A stretch of 57,261 bases of DNA from Dehalococcoidia bacterium (GTDB taxonomy: Bacteria > Chloroflexota > Dehalococcoidia > SHYB01 > SHYL01), in assembly GCA_009692825.1 (NCBI GenBank), contig SHYL01000003.1, positions 1 to 57,261 on the forward strand. Reading direction: 5' to 3'. The notes under the pieces are model-generated. The model ran no database searches, was not told where the DNA came from, and saw only the letters and a program-made list of their open reading frames with translations. Both the position numbers and the translations under genes were made by a program. How positions within the stretch are numbered: the stretch's first letter is position 1; the number at the start of each line of letters is the position of its first letter. This document shows, one piece after another, positions 36,026-44,379 of this stretch.

Positions 36026-37180
36026 ATGACCTTACTGAAACACACAGTGGAATTCGTAACTGAGCGGTCGCGTCTCGTAGAGGTCGCGCACGAGCTTTGC
36101 TCCGAGCCGACCATAGCGATGGATGTCGAAACGGACGGCCTTCACCATTATCCAGAGCGCGTATGTCTTGTTCAAATCGCTTCTGCTGACAAAATATTTC
36201 TCATCGATGCGATAAGCGCGGTTGACCTGTCATCCCTGCATAAGGTTCTCGCCACGCAAAGCATCGTGAAGGTTTTCCACGGCTGCGACAATGATATTCG
36301 GAACCTTTACAAGCACTGGCGACTCACTATTTCAGGCCTATTCGATACAAGAGTCGCGGCTCAGTACATGGGCGTAACCCAGTTTGGTCTTGACTCGCTC
36401 ATCACGCAGTTTGTAGGAAAAACGATAGAGAAGAGCAAGAGTGTTCAGCGCTCTAACTGGGGCTACAGGCCTCTCCCTGAAAGGTCGTTAGAGTATGCAG
36501 CAGATGACGTCCGCTACCTTTTCGACCTTTACTTCGCTCTCAAAGAGAAGCTGGAGGTGTCTGGACGGTCTTTCTGGGTTAAAGAGGAATGCATCCGACT
36601 TCAGGATGTCCGATACAAACAAGTTGAGACTGACACCCTGTTTCTGGGAGTGAAGGCAAGCCACCACCTGGATTCAAGAGGACTCGCCGTACTGAAGTGC
36701 CTTTATGATTTGAGAGAGGCTGAAGCGCTACGCCGCACCAAGCCTCCGTTCCAGGTGCTTGCTGATGAGACCCTCTCCGCGCTTGCTGTCGCATCCGATA
36801 CGGATGTTTTTGCGGCTCTTGAATTTAAGAATTTATCTTACACATTTAAAATAGAGCTTGCAAAGGCGCTTGATGCCGGCAAACGTGCCGAACCCATAGT
36901 GCGGCCTCCCGCCAAACGCATCCATCTCGACCCGGGTTACGCCGAGCGTCTGCACCAGCTTAAGCAGTGGAGACGCACTACTGGAGAAGGGCTGAGCATG
37001 GACCCGGCAATCATATGGCCCATGAGCAGCCTTGAGAGAATAGCTAAGAATCCTGAGACTTTAGGTGACGAGATACGGGCGCCCGAGGTAAGGGCCTGGC
37101 AGCGCGAACAGTTCGGCGCTTCACTTGAGAAACACGTTACGCAATCTAAGGCGACCGAGAGCCAGAGCGCTCCGCTATAA
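36026..37180 (+). CDS. rnd: ribonuclease D
   Basis: 3'-5' exoribonuclease acting in tRNA 3' maturation. Seen: DEDDy motifs Exo I MDVETDG, Exo II HGCDNDIRNL, Exo III YAADDVRYLFDLY with tyrosine, then an HRDC domain (about 210-285, DSRGLAVLKCLYDLREAEA with LADETLSALAVA) and a second, weaker HRDC-like region. 384 residues. The stop region overlaps the convergent tldD end by 6 nt. Confidence 0.93.
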   Translation: MTLLKHTVEFVTERSRLVEVAHELCSEPTIAMDVETDGLHHYPERVCLVQIASADKIFLIDAISAVDLSSLHKVLATQSIVKVFHGCDNDIRNLYKHWRLTISGLFDTRVAAQYMGVTQFGLDSLITQFVGKTIEKSKSVQRSNWGYRPLPERSLEYAADDVRYLFDLYFALKEKLEVSGRSFWVKEECIRLQDVRYKQVETDTLFLGVKASHHLDSRGLAVLKCLYDLREAEALRRTKPPFQVLADETLSALAVASDTDVFAALEFKNLSYTFKIELAKALDAGKRAEPIVRPPAKRIHLDPGYAERLHQLKQWRRTTGEGLSMDPAIIWPMSSLERIAKNPETLGDEIRAPEVRAWQREQFGASLEKHVTQSKATESQSAPL

Positions 37181-38626
37181 GATACCGACCCTTACATTTC
37201 TGAAGCGAGCCGGCGACGAACCATGCCCCACATGCGCTACCTGCTCAGGCTGTCCTTTGCCGCAGTTCGCAGTGCCCCACATCTGCCAGTGGTCCTTGTT
37301 CCCTATCGCATCGCAGCTCTTCCAGAAGTCTGGCGTTATCCCTGTATAGGTGCAGTTTTTCAGAAGAGAGCCCAGTTTCCCATTTTTAATCTCCCAGCCA
37401 ACTTCCGTTCCAAACTGAAAATTGAGCCGCCTGTCGTCTATGCTCCAGCTCTTGTTGGTGGACATCAGGATACCGTGGTCAGTGGAAGATATCATATCGT
37501 CCAGCTTCCACGTTCCGGGCTCCAGGTTGATATTCGTCATGCGTATCAGCGGTATGCGTGACCAGCCGTCAGCCCTTGCCGTTCCGTTCGACTGTTGTCC
37601 GAATAGCGATGCTGTTTCGCGCGAAGTCAGGTAACCGACAAACATGCCGTCCCGCACAAGATGTGACCTCTGTGCCGGCACGCCCTCATCGTCATAGCCG
37701 AATGTTCCAAGGCCGCCTACGACTGTGCCGTCAGCGGTTAGATTCACTATCTCCGACCCATATCTGAAATTACCTAGTTTGTCGGTTGTGAGGAAGCTTG
37801 TTCCTGCAAACCCTGCTTCCATGCCGAGCACTCTGTCCAGCTCTACGGCATGGCCGCAAGACTCATGTATCTGCAATGCCATCTGCTGGCTGTCCAGGAT
37901 TATCGTCGTCACTTCTGATGGGCACGGCTTGGAAGTGAGAAGCTCCACTGCCTCTTCGGCTATCCTGCGCGCGTTGCCAGCCAGGTCATACCTCTCGACC
38001 AGCTCCCAGCCCTCGGTTCCCTGCTGGCGAGCATTGCTGTCGGGGTAGCTGCGCCGCTGGAGGTCATCATTGCCGGCGGACGTGCATTCCATGCTGCACC
38101 CTGTTTCGTACAGCTCCTGCTCGATAAATGACCCTTCAGTAGATGCGAATATCTTTGTTTCCCTCTGACATTCCACGCTTGCTTCGGCCGTCACGATGCC
38201 GTCCACGCTTTTCATATCTTCAGTGCACTTGACCAGGAGTGATATCTTCTCGTTCGCGGGCACGAGAAACGGGTCTTTTTTGATGGGCGTCCTGTACTTT
38301 GCGACGACGGGTTTCAGGGGGCTGAGGCGCACAGGATCGCGTCTCCTGGATGATGAGGCTTTGGCTATGCGCACGGCCTGTACCGCGATCTTTTCCATCT
38401 CTCTGGCGTCGACGATCGAGCTGGCTGCGGAACCCCACGCGCCCTGGGCGATGACCTGTATTCCGAATCCTACGTCCTCTGTCATGCGGAACGACTCCAC
38501 TTTGCCGTTTTTGACTACGATTGTCTCCGTGTCTCTTCTGATAACTCGAATATCAGCGTAAGTTGCGCCTCTGGCCTGTGCTGCGTTAAGCGCACGTGCG
38601 AGCATATTCCTCGAAGCGTCTGACAT
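37175..38626 (-). CDS. tldD: TldD/PmbA family metalloprotease, TldD-like
   Basis: 483 residues. The zinc-binding motif is H254-E255-S-C-G-H259, the HExxxH form of TldD; it is absent in the partner PmbA/TldE. Other family segments: EDVGFGIQVIAQGAWGSAAS, VYEFGYDDEG-like GTFGYDDEGVPA, and RADGWSRIPLIRMTNINLEPG. Known TldD works as a TldD/TldE heterodimer, trimming peptides such as microcin B17 and CcdA. No tldE/pmbA gene is next to it here, which may lie elsewhere. It directly follows the DUF309 gene. Confidence 0.92.
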   Translation of the reverse strand: MSDASRNMLARALNAAQARGATYADIRVIRRDTETIVVKNGKVESFRMTEDVGFGIQVIAQGAWGSAASSIVDAREMEKIAVQAVRIAKASSSRRRDPVRLSPLKPVVAKYRTPIKKDPFLVPANEKISLLVKCTEDMKSVDGIVTAEASVECQRETKIFASTEGSFIEQELYETGCSMECTSAGNDDLQRRSYPDSNARQQGTEGWELVERYDLAGNARRIAEEAVELLTSKPCPSEVTTIILDSQQMALQIHESCGHAVELDRVLGMEAGFAGTSFLTTDKLGNFRYGSEIVNLTADGTVVGGLGTFGYDDEGVPAQRSHLVRDGMFVGYLTSRETASLFGQQSNGTARADGWSRIPLIRMTNINLEPGTWKLDDMISSTDHGILMSTNKSWSIDDRRLNFQFGTEVGWEIKNGKLGSLLKNCTYTGITPDFWKSCDAIGNKDHWQMWGTANCGKGQPEQVAHVGHGSSPARFRNVRVGIL

Positions 38627-39046
38627 CTACTTGCTCCTGGACTCTATCTGCGGAATGACGTGTATATCGTAATAGTTCACCATCTCTTCACCAAGCTCAG
38701 CGATATATAGACGGCTTATTTCAGCCTTTTCGATCAAGAGGGTTACGTTTATGCCAAGCGTCTCTGGTTCAAAGCCGTGGAGCTTTTGCATGGCGGCTTC
38801 GATAAGGTTGACGGCGCCTGTGAAGTTCTGCCTGGTCAGATGGTAGTAAGCGGTTGCTAGCTGGATGATGCTTTGATAGAAGACCCGGATAGGTCGGGGT
38901 TCGTGCATCCATAGTTCTTCAAGCTTTTCATGGCATAGAAAGAACTGCTTTGAATTGAACAGGCGGATCCCTTCGAGAAACATGGCTGATTTTTCAGCGT
39001 CTGTAAGTGAATTGTGTCCTGCAGGAGTTTTAGGATCAGAGGTCAT
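38627..39046 (-). CDS. DUF309 domain protein
   Basis: 139 residues from ATG 39046; an in-frame codon further upstream would run into the preceding gene and adds nothing conserved. Seen: GIRLFNSKQFFLCHEKLEELW, the HExxExxW hallmark of DUF309, followed by YQSIIQLATAYYHLTRQNFTGA and a short helical tail. All-helical small protein of unknown function. It lies between the HemQ-family gene and tldD in the same orientation, gap 20 nt and 0 nt. Confidence 0.85.
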   Translation of the reverse strand: MTSDPKTPAGHNSLTDAEKSAMFLEGIRLFNSKQFFLCHEKLEELWMHEPRPIRVFYQSIIQLATAYYHLTRQNFTGAVNLIEAAMQKLHGFEPETLGINVTLLIEKAEISRLYIAELGEEMVNYYDIHVIPQIESRSK

Positions 39047-39066
39047 GTAGTGGAGCGCCTGGTAGC

Positions 39067-39753
39067 TTACCCAACCATGTTCAAGGCTTGGCCTATGTCC
39101 ATTGAGACGCATGTGAAGCTGGGCGTGTCCTGGACCGTGTACATACTGGCCTTCGTTTCACGCAAGACCATCACTAAATCCAGAAATTCGGCAAGGTCGT
39201 TTGTCTCGAACGCCAGCACAAATTCCTGGTCGTCCAGCCCGTATGAGTACGACGTGTTTATCTTCACGCCCGGGAACTTGTGGCCTATCCCTATGTGCTC
39301 GTTCATCATCTCCTGACGCTTCTCTTTGGGCAGCTCATACCACGGACGGCTCTTTACAAACGGGTAAACGATTAGATATTTTGAACCGACTGGCCGAACG
39401 CTCAACCGTTCCTGCCCCTCATGTGAATGAGAATCGATGTACATGGAGCGCCTGGTCATCGCCAGATACGAATAAGGGATAGTGAGGAATGATCCGATCT
39501 TTGTGACATTTATTCTCGCCGCCAGCTGTTGGAGCATATCCACTTCTGGAGTGGCAAGCCATAAGGCAAAATCAGTGTCGCCGCGTATACCTGTGAGGCT
39601 GTAACTTCTCACGAGCATCTTGTCTGAGAACTCGTCTAATATTGCTGCAAGCTCTTTCTTACCGACATCCTTCTCAGAAGATGCAAGCCTCTTCCACTTC
39701 GGTGCCAACTTAAAGAAGCTATATTTGACGAACTGCCAGCCTTCTCGTGCCAT
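39067..39753 (-). CDS. chlorite-dismutase/HemQ family protein
   Basis: 228 residues. The N-terminal half has GWQFVKYSFFKLAPKWKRL and SYSLTGIRGDTDFALWLATP; the C-terminal half has YLIVYPFVKSRPWYELPKEK, MMNEHIGIGHKFPGVKINT, YGLDDQEFVLAFET and FLDLVMVLRETKAS, the Cld/HemQ core with the candidate heme-ligand histidine in NEHIGIGH. Family members are coproheme decarboxylases (last step of heme b synthesis in Gram-positives), peroxidases or chlorite dismutases. Without other heme genes nearby the role is open; HemQ-like is most likely. Confidence 0.85.
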   Translation of the reverse strand: MAREGWQFVKYSFFKLAPKWKRLASSEKDVGKKELAAILDEFSDKMLVRSYSLTGIRGDTDFALWLATPEVDMLQQLAARINVTKIGSFLTIPYSYLAMTRRSMYIDSHSHEGQERLSVRPVGSKYLIVYPFVKSRPWYELPKEKRQEMMNEHIGIGHKFPGVKINTSYSYGLDDQEFVLAFETNDLAEFLDLVMVLRETKASMYTVQDTPSFTCVSMDIGQALNMVG

Positions 39754-39774
39754 GTAAACTCCAGCTTAGTGTAA

Positions 39775-39797
39775 TAGGTGCTAATCATTAGGTGCTA
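39775..39797. repeat. direct repeat pair TAGGTGCTA
   Basis: Two identical 9-mers (39775-39783 and 39789-39797), 14 bp from start to start, in the leader of the HemQ-family gene and about 120 bp upstream of the HTH gene. The spacing is compatible with a tandem operator. No matching regulator is known to me. Confidence 0.55.
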
Positions 39798-39817
39798 GGC
39801 GACACTTTTCCAATTCT

Positions 39818-39823
39818 ATTATA
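39818..39823 (-). promoter_or_regulatory. -10 element for the HemQ-family gene
   Basis: A perfect TATAAT on the minus strand with a poor -35 (GTCAAT). It would start transcription about 57 nt before the gene, just ahead of the direct repeats. On the plus strand TTGACT at 39842 with TGTAAT/TAATAA near 39863-39870 could serve the HTH gene. Confidence 0.45.
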
Positions 39824-39913
39824 GCTGTAAAAATACTTCTATTGACTCTGCTCTAGGTACGTTGTAATAATGTTTGATAGTAGTAGTTATTTATCAAAGA
39901 GGGAGGTGAGTAA

Positions 39914-40117
39914 TTGACAACAGCAAATGCATCTCAACAGGACAGACGCTTCAGAGTTATGACTCTTGAAGAAGTCTCTAAATACCTCCGACTTGCAAAA
40001 TCTACAGTGTATCGCATGGCTAATAAGGGCAGAATTCCCGTTAGCAAGATTGGACGCCGCTGGCGCTTCCGTAAAGATGTAATCGACGCGTGGTTATCCG
40101 AGCAGGAGAAGATGTAG
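39914..40117 (+). CDS. excisionase-family (HTH_17) DNA-binding protein
   Basis: 67 residues. MTLEEVSKYLRLAKSTVYRM with GRIPVSKIGRRWRFRKDVIDAWL is the classical MerR-like winged HTH of the excisionase (helix_turn_helix type 17) family. The start is TTG 39914, supported by a perfect GGAGG 7 nt upstream. No integrase, attachment repeat or phage gene is nearby, so it is more likely a small chromosomal regulator than a mobile-element remnant. Its target is unknown; the repeats at 39775 are a candidate. Confidence 0.88.
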   Translation: MTTANASQQDRRFRVMTLEEVSKYLRLAKSTVYRMANKGRIPVSKIGRRWRFRKDVIDAWLSEQEKM

Positions 40118-40215
40118 TCTCTCGCACACGCTCCGCTTTTCAAATTTCCCCGTAAAGTTGCCTTCAGCGTCAATAACTGTTAGTTTTAATCGAGAATTTC
40201 CTTCGGAGACGGCTG

Positions 40216-41061
40216 GTGGAACACCCCAACATCAGAGATCTTTTTACAGACATGCTATCCAGGAGAGATGGCGACATCGAGCTCGATACCGCCTCGCTCC
40301 TGATAGCGAAGGAAGAATACCCAGAGCTTAACGTTGGGGATTATCTCGACAGGTTGGACAGCATGGCGGATGAGATTAAGTCACGTCTTTCTGCTGACTA
40401 CAACCCCACTGAAGTCGTTGAAACAATAAATGAATACCTCTTTATAAACCAGGGATTCTCAGGCAACCAGCAGAGCTATTACGACCCCAAAAACAGCTAC
40501 CTCAGCGACGTGCTCGACCGTAAAACTGGGATTCCAATAACGCTGTCCATTATTTACATGGAGATTGGGCGAAGACTAGGTTTCAAGCTGCAAGGCCTTG
40601 GCATGCCCGGACACTTTATCCTCGGATACCGCCTGGAGGACGAGTTGAAGCTGCTGGATCCATACAACGCGGGTGCGCCCGTTACGGTAGAGCAGTGCCA
40701 GGAGCGGGTTAAGACTATGACCAACGGCGGCCCATTCAGGTCTGAGTTTCTAAGGCCAATGGAGAAACGCCAGATTATCTGGCGCATGCTGAATAATCTC
40801 AAGGGTATCTATGTAAGGGCGTCCGATTTCAAGAAGGCTGTTTCAATAGTCGACAGGATGATGCTGATTACTCCTAAATCGCCGGTATTGATGCGCGACA
40901 GGGGAGTGATGAAGTACCGCATGGAAACGCTTACAGGCGCCACTGAGGACTTGGAGCATTACCTTAAGCTTTCGCCAAACGCTTGGGATACGACAGAGGT
41001 TAAGCAGCTTATAAGCGTGATCTGGGAACGGCGCATGGGGCTGGACTCTAGGGCATCCTAA
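40216..41061 (+). CDS. SirB1-family transglutaminase-fold protein
   Basis: 281 residues. Seen: YLDRLDSMADEIKSRL, INEYLFINQGFSGNQQSYYD, NSYLSDVLDRKTGIPITLSI, YMEIGRRLGF and GLGMPGHFILGYRL, which is the SirB1/transglutaminase-like-2 domain, then a C-terminal TPR-like helical part (about 190-275, VDRMMLITPKSPVLMRDRG). The usual catalytic cysteine is not seen in the core, so it is probably non-enzymatic. The start is GTG 40216 with GGAG 7 nt upstream. It converges on the E2 gene, gap 9 nt. Confidence 0.88.
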   Translation: MEHPNIRDLFTDMLSRRDGDIELDTASLLIAKEEYPELNVGDYLDRLDSMADEIKSRLSADYNPTEVVETINEYLFINQGFSGNQQSYYDPKNSYLSDVLDRKTGIPITLSIIYMEIGRRLGFKLQGLGMPGHFILGYRLEDELKLLDPYNAGAPVTVEQCQERVKTMTNGGPFRSEFLRPMEKRQIIWRMLNNLKGIYVRASDFKKAVSIVDRMMLITPKSPVLMRDRGVMKYRMETLTGATEDLEHYLKLSPNAWDTTEVKQLISVIWERRMGLDSRAS

Positions 41062-41070
41062 AGCCAGGAC

Positions 41071-42342
41071 TTAGAGCAGTAAGCGCATTGGGTTCTGGAG
41101 GAAGGCCTTCACATCCTGTAGGAACTGAGCTGCCGCTACGCCGTCTGTGGCCCTGTGGTCCGCAGATATCGTTGACGGCATCATCTGCCGAATGACGATC
41201 TGGTCATTGACCACCACAGGTTGCGGCTTGATGGACCCAAGCGCAAGCACGCCGCTCTGGCCAGGAGTGATGATCGCTGAGAACCAGTCAACATCGAACA
41301 TGCCCATGTTGCTTACATTGAACGTTGGAGCTGAGTACTCTTCCTGGCGGAGCTGATTCTTCTTCGCACGCTCTTGCAGGCCTTTGCTGGCGACAGCAAT
41401 CTCGGCTAGGCTCTTGCTCTCGCACTGCAGTATTGCAGGCGCTACCAGGCCGTCTTCCAGTGAAATAGCGATGCCTATGTTGATGTTCTTGTGGACCACA
41501 AGACCTTGCTCTGTATAGGTGGAGTTCAGCTTGGGGTGCTTCTGAAGGGACTTGGTTACAGCCTTAACGACGAGGTCGTTTACGCTTATTTTGACTTCCA
41601 GTCCGCTCGTTTCATTCAGCTCTTTGCGAAAGCGCATAGCCTCCGTCATATCGATCATGTTCTCAACGTAGAAATGTGGTATGCCGTTCTTCGACTGAAC
41701 CATTATCTTGGCGATGCCGGTGCGCATCCTGCTGAGCGGTATCGTTTCGTCAGCCTTTATGGCAGGCGTGGCCGCCGGCGCAGGAGCTGCTGACACCATT
41801 GCGGGGGCTGGCGCTGCGGTAGGTGCGGACGGGGCCGCTGCCGCCGGCTGTACTCTGCCTTCGGCAACCGCGAGCACGTCTTCTTTTTGGACGCGTCCGC
41901 CGGGGCCTGTGCCCTTGATGGTTCTTAAATCTATGCCCTTCTCTTCAGCGATCTTGCGCGCAATTGGAGACACCTTCATTTCGCCTGAAGGATCTGCCAT
42001 TGCTGGTGCAGGTGGCGCTACTGGAGCGGCTGCTGTTTTAGCAGGAGCAGGAGATGCGGCAGGCTTAGCGCCGCCTGACTTGGCTGGAGCGTCCACTGTT
42101 TCGCCGGGTGCACCTATGAAGCCTATGATTTCGCCGACCGGGACAGTGTCACCTTCACCAACTACGATACGTGAAAGTACGCCAGGTGAAAATGCTTCGA
42201 CCTCTACAACAGCTTTGTCTGTCTCAATCTCAAGGAGAGGCTCGCCTCTGATTATCCGGTCGCCTTCTTTCCTGAGCCACCTGACAATTTTGCCCTCTTT
42301 CATATCGAAGCCCATCTGGGGCATTTTTACTTCAATAGCCAA
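41071..42342 (-). CDS. dihydrolipoamide acyltransferase (E2) of a 2-oxoacid dehydrogenase complex
   Basis: 423 residues. Domains: lipoyl domain (1-80) with the lipoylated K43 in ETDKAVV; Ala/Pro-rich linker; peripheral-subunit-binding domain (about 120-160, SPIARKIAEEKGIDL); a second Ala/Pro linker; catalytic domain with HRATDG near the end (DHRxxDG motif; His and Asp for acyl transfer). The start is TTG 42342 with GGAGG 9 nt upstream. It is the last gene of the E3-E1alpha-E1beta-E2 group. Separate E1alpha/beta and this layout fit pyruvate, acetoin or branched-chain types; pyruvate is likely but not proved. Confidence 0.94.
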   Translation of the reverse strand: MAIEVKMPQMGFDMKEGKIVRWLRKEGDRIIRGEPLLEIETDKAVVEVEAFSPGVLSRIVVGEGDTVPVGEIIGFIGAPGETVDAPAKSGGAKPAASPAPAKTAAAPVAPPAPAMADPSGEMKVSPIARKIAEEKGIDLRTIKGTGPGGRVQKEDVLAVAEGRVQPAAAAPSAPTAAPAPAMVSAAPAPAATPAIKADETIPLSRMRTGIAKIMVQSKNGIPHFYVENMIDMTEAMRFRKELNETSGLEVKISVNDLVVKAVTKSLQKHPKLNSTYTEQGLVVHKNINIGIAISLEDGLVAPAILQCESKSLAEIAVASKGLQERAKKNQLRQEEYSAPTFNVSNMGMFDVDWFSAIITPGQSGVLALGSIKPQPVVVNDQIVIRQMMPSTISADHRATDGVAAAQFLQDVKAFLQNPMRLLL

Positions 42343-42380
42343 GTGGTGTAACCTCCGCGATCAAATATGTCAAAGCTAAG

Positions 42381-43358
42381 CTATCTGCCCATCAAATCAT
42401 GGACTGCTTGAAGCACTTCGGCTTCACTGGGCATAGCCGCGAGCTCAAGGTTGCGAGCGTATGGGAGCGGCACTTCTTTGCCGGCGATCCTCTTTACCGG
42501 GCCGTCCAGGTAATCAAACGCCTCTTCGTAAATACGTGATGCCACTTCAGCCATGAAGCCACCTGACTTCCAGGTTTCTTCTATGAGAACAGCCCTGTTG
42601 GTTTTCATGACGGACTTAACAACTGTGTTGCTGTCCAACGGACGCAGCGTTCGCAGGTCTACCACTTCACAGTCGATTCCTTCCTGCGCCAGCTTCTCGG
42701 CTGCGGAGAGGGCTACATGGACCATCCTGCTGTAGCTGACAAGCGTCACGTCCTTGCCCTGGCGCTTTACGTCAGACAGGCCGATTGGGACGGTGTAGTC
42801 GCCTTCAGGGACTTCACCGCGTGATCTGTACAGCAGTGAATGCTCGACGAATAAAATCGGATTCTCCTCTTTCATAGAGGCGCGGAACAACCCTTTGATA
42901 TCGTAAGGTGTTGAGGGGCAAACAACCTTCAGCCCAGGCACTGTTGCATACCAGTGCTCAAGGCTCTGTGAATGAGTAGCTGCTAGCTGGTTTCCGCCGC
43001 CGCTTACAGTTCTGACTATCAGGGGTATCTTCACCTGTCCGCCGGACATGGACCTGATCTTAGCTGCATTATTTACGATTTGGTCGAGAGCTAACAGGCT
43101 GAAATTTATCGTCATGATTTCAACAATAGGCCTCATGCCGTTTATAGCTGCGCCAACGCCTGCGCCTACAAACCCGGACTCTGCAATCGGCGTGTCTATG
43201 ATGCGCTGAGGGCCAAACTCATCTATGAAGCCTTTCGTGACGGCATACGAACCGCCGTAAGGGCCGATGTCTTCGCCCATTATGAATACTCGATCGTCTT
43301 TTATGAGCGCCTCTCGCAGGGCATCATGTATCGCATCTCTATAAGTGATTACTGGCAT
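42381..43358 (-). CDS. 2-oxoacid dehydrogenase E1 beta subunit
   Basis: 325 residues, transketolase-like pyrimidine-binding plus C-terminal domain. Seen: ITYRDAIHDALREAL at the start, VFIMGEDIGPYGG, DTPIAESGFVGAGVGAA, and C-terminal VEVVDLRTLRPLD-type CEVVDLRTLRPLD. Together with E1alpha it makes the TPP-dependent decarboxylase. It starts 12 nt after the E1alpha stop; the stop TAA lies in the AAGGA ribosome-binding site. Confidence 0.95.
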   Translation of the reverse strand: MPVITYRDAIHDALREALIKDDRVFIMGEDIGPYGGSYAVTKGFIDEFGPQRIIDTPIAESGFVGAGVGAAINGMRPIVEIMTINFSLLALDQIVNNAAKIRSMSGGQVKIPLIVRTVSGGGNQLAATHSQSLEHWYATVPGLKVVCPSTPYDIKGLFRASMKEENPILFVEHSLLYRSRGEVPEGDYTVPIGLSDVKRQGKDVTLVSYSRMVHVALSAAEKLAQEGIDCEVVDLRTLRPLDSNTVVKSVMKTNRAVLIEETWKSGGFMAEVASRIYEEAFDYLDGPVKRIAGKEVPLPYARNLELAAMPSEAEVLQAVHDLMGR

Positions 43359-43370
43359 TTAATTCAATCC

Positions 43371-44348
43371 TTATTCGACGTAGATGTCAGTGTAGAGGTC
43401 TTTAACATCAGGAGCGGGGCTTTCCTCTGCGAATTTAGCCGCATCCTGAACTTCTTTTTCTACCGCTGCTTCAATCTTCTGTATGTCTGCTTCTGTTGTA
43501 AGGTTGGCGGCGATAAGCCTGCGCTTGAAGCTTGCAATCGGGTCTTTCTTCTTCCAGAACTCCTCTTCGGCTCTGGTTCGGTAGCTCATCGGGTCAGCCA
43601 TAGAGTGGCCTTTGAATCGATAGCAGGTTGCTTCCAGCAAATATGGGCCCTTGCCGGAGCGGACATACTCTACAGCCTTCAGCATGCCCTGACGCATACC
43701 CTCTACGTCCATGCCGTCAACAGGCGCGGCCTCCACGTTGTATGCGGCGGCGGTCTTGTACAACTCTTTGAGAGGATATGAGTTCTCAAGCGATACGCCC
43801 ATGCCATAGCCGTTGTTCTCCAGCAGGAACAACACGGGAAGATTCCAGAGTGAGGCCAGCAGCATCGATTCGTGATATTCGCCTTCTTGCATAGCGCCGT
43901 CACCGAAGATGCAGACGACGATCGAGCCGTCTTTTTTGAACTTGGCGCCCATTGCTAAGCCTACTGCCATTGGCAGCATCGCAGCCACGATGGCGTAGCC
44001 GCCAAGGAATCCCTTGGAGGCGTCGAATATGTGCATGGAGCCGCCTTTGCCCTTGCTGGTACCGGTGCTCTTGCCGAGGAGCTCTGCCATCATCTTTTTC
44101 GTATCCACTCCACGGGCTATGGCGTGACCGTGGTCCCGGTAATGTGTCATTATCAAATCGCGAGGCTCAAGCGCTGAGAAGGCGCCGACGGCGACTGCTT
44201 CCTCACCTACGTACAGGTGAACGAATCCGCCTATCTTGCCTTCCGCATACTTCTCTGCACACATGTCCTCAAACCTGCGGATGAGAGCCATCTGCCGGTA
44301 AAACTCCATAAGCTGTTGTTTGTCTACAGCTATTTGTTTGGTCGCCAT
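43371..44348 (-). CDS. 2-oxoacid dehydrogenase E1 alpha subunit (TPP-binding)
   Basis: 325 residues. Seen: RRFEDMCAEKYAEGKIGGF, TPP-Mg motif GDGAMQEGEYHES continuing to LENNGYGMG, the phosphorylation-loop-like YRFKGHSMADPMSYR, and GSMHIFD. It decarboxylates the 2-oxoacid and loads the acyl group on lipoate. Pyruvate is favoured by similarity to PdhA/AcoA, but substrate cannot be fixed here. It lies 31 nt downstream of the E3 gene. Confidence 0.95.
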   Translation of the reverse strand: MATKQIAVDKQQLMEFYRQMALIRRFEDMCAEKYAEGKIGGFVHLYVGEEAVAVGAFSALEPRDLIMTHYRDHGHAIARGVDTKKMMAELLGKSTGTSKGKGGSMHIFDASKGFLGGYAIVAAMLPMAVGLAMGAKFKKDGSIVVCIFGDGAMQEGEYHESMLLASLWNLPVLFLLENNGYGMGVSLENSYPLKELYKTAAAYNVEAAPVDGMDVEGMRQGMLKAVEYVRSGKGPYLLEATCYRFKGHSMADPMSYRTRAEEEFWKKKDPIASFKRRLIAANLTTEADIQKIEAAVEKEVQDAAKFAEESPAPDVKDLYTDIYVE

Positions 44349-44379
44349 TCTTCCTCCTTAACGTGCGTGCAAAGATTCA

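Noticed and set aside
39842-40117. Excisionase-type gene as a mobile-element remnant
   Set aside because: No integrase, attachment repeats, tRNA target or phage genes near; base composition is like its neighbours.
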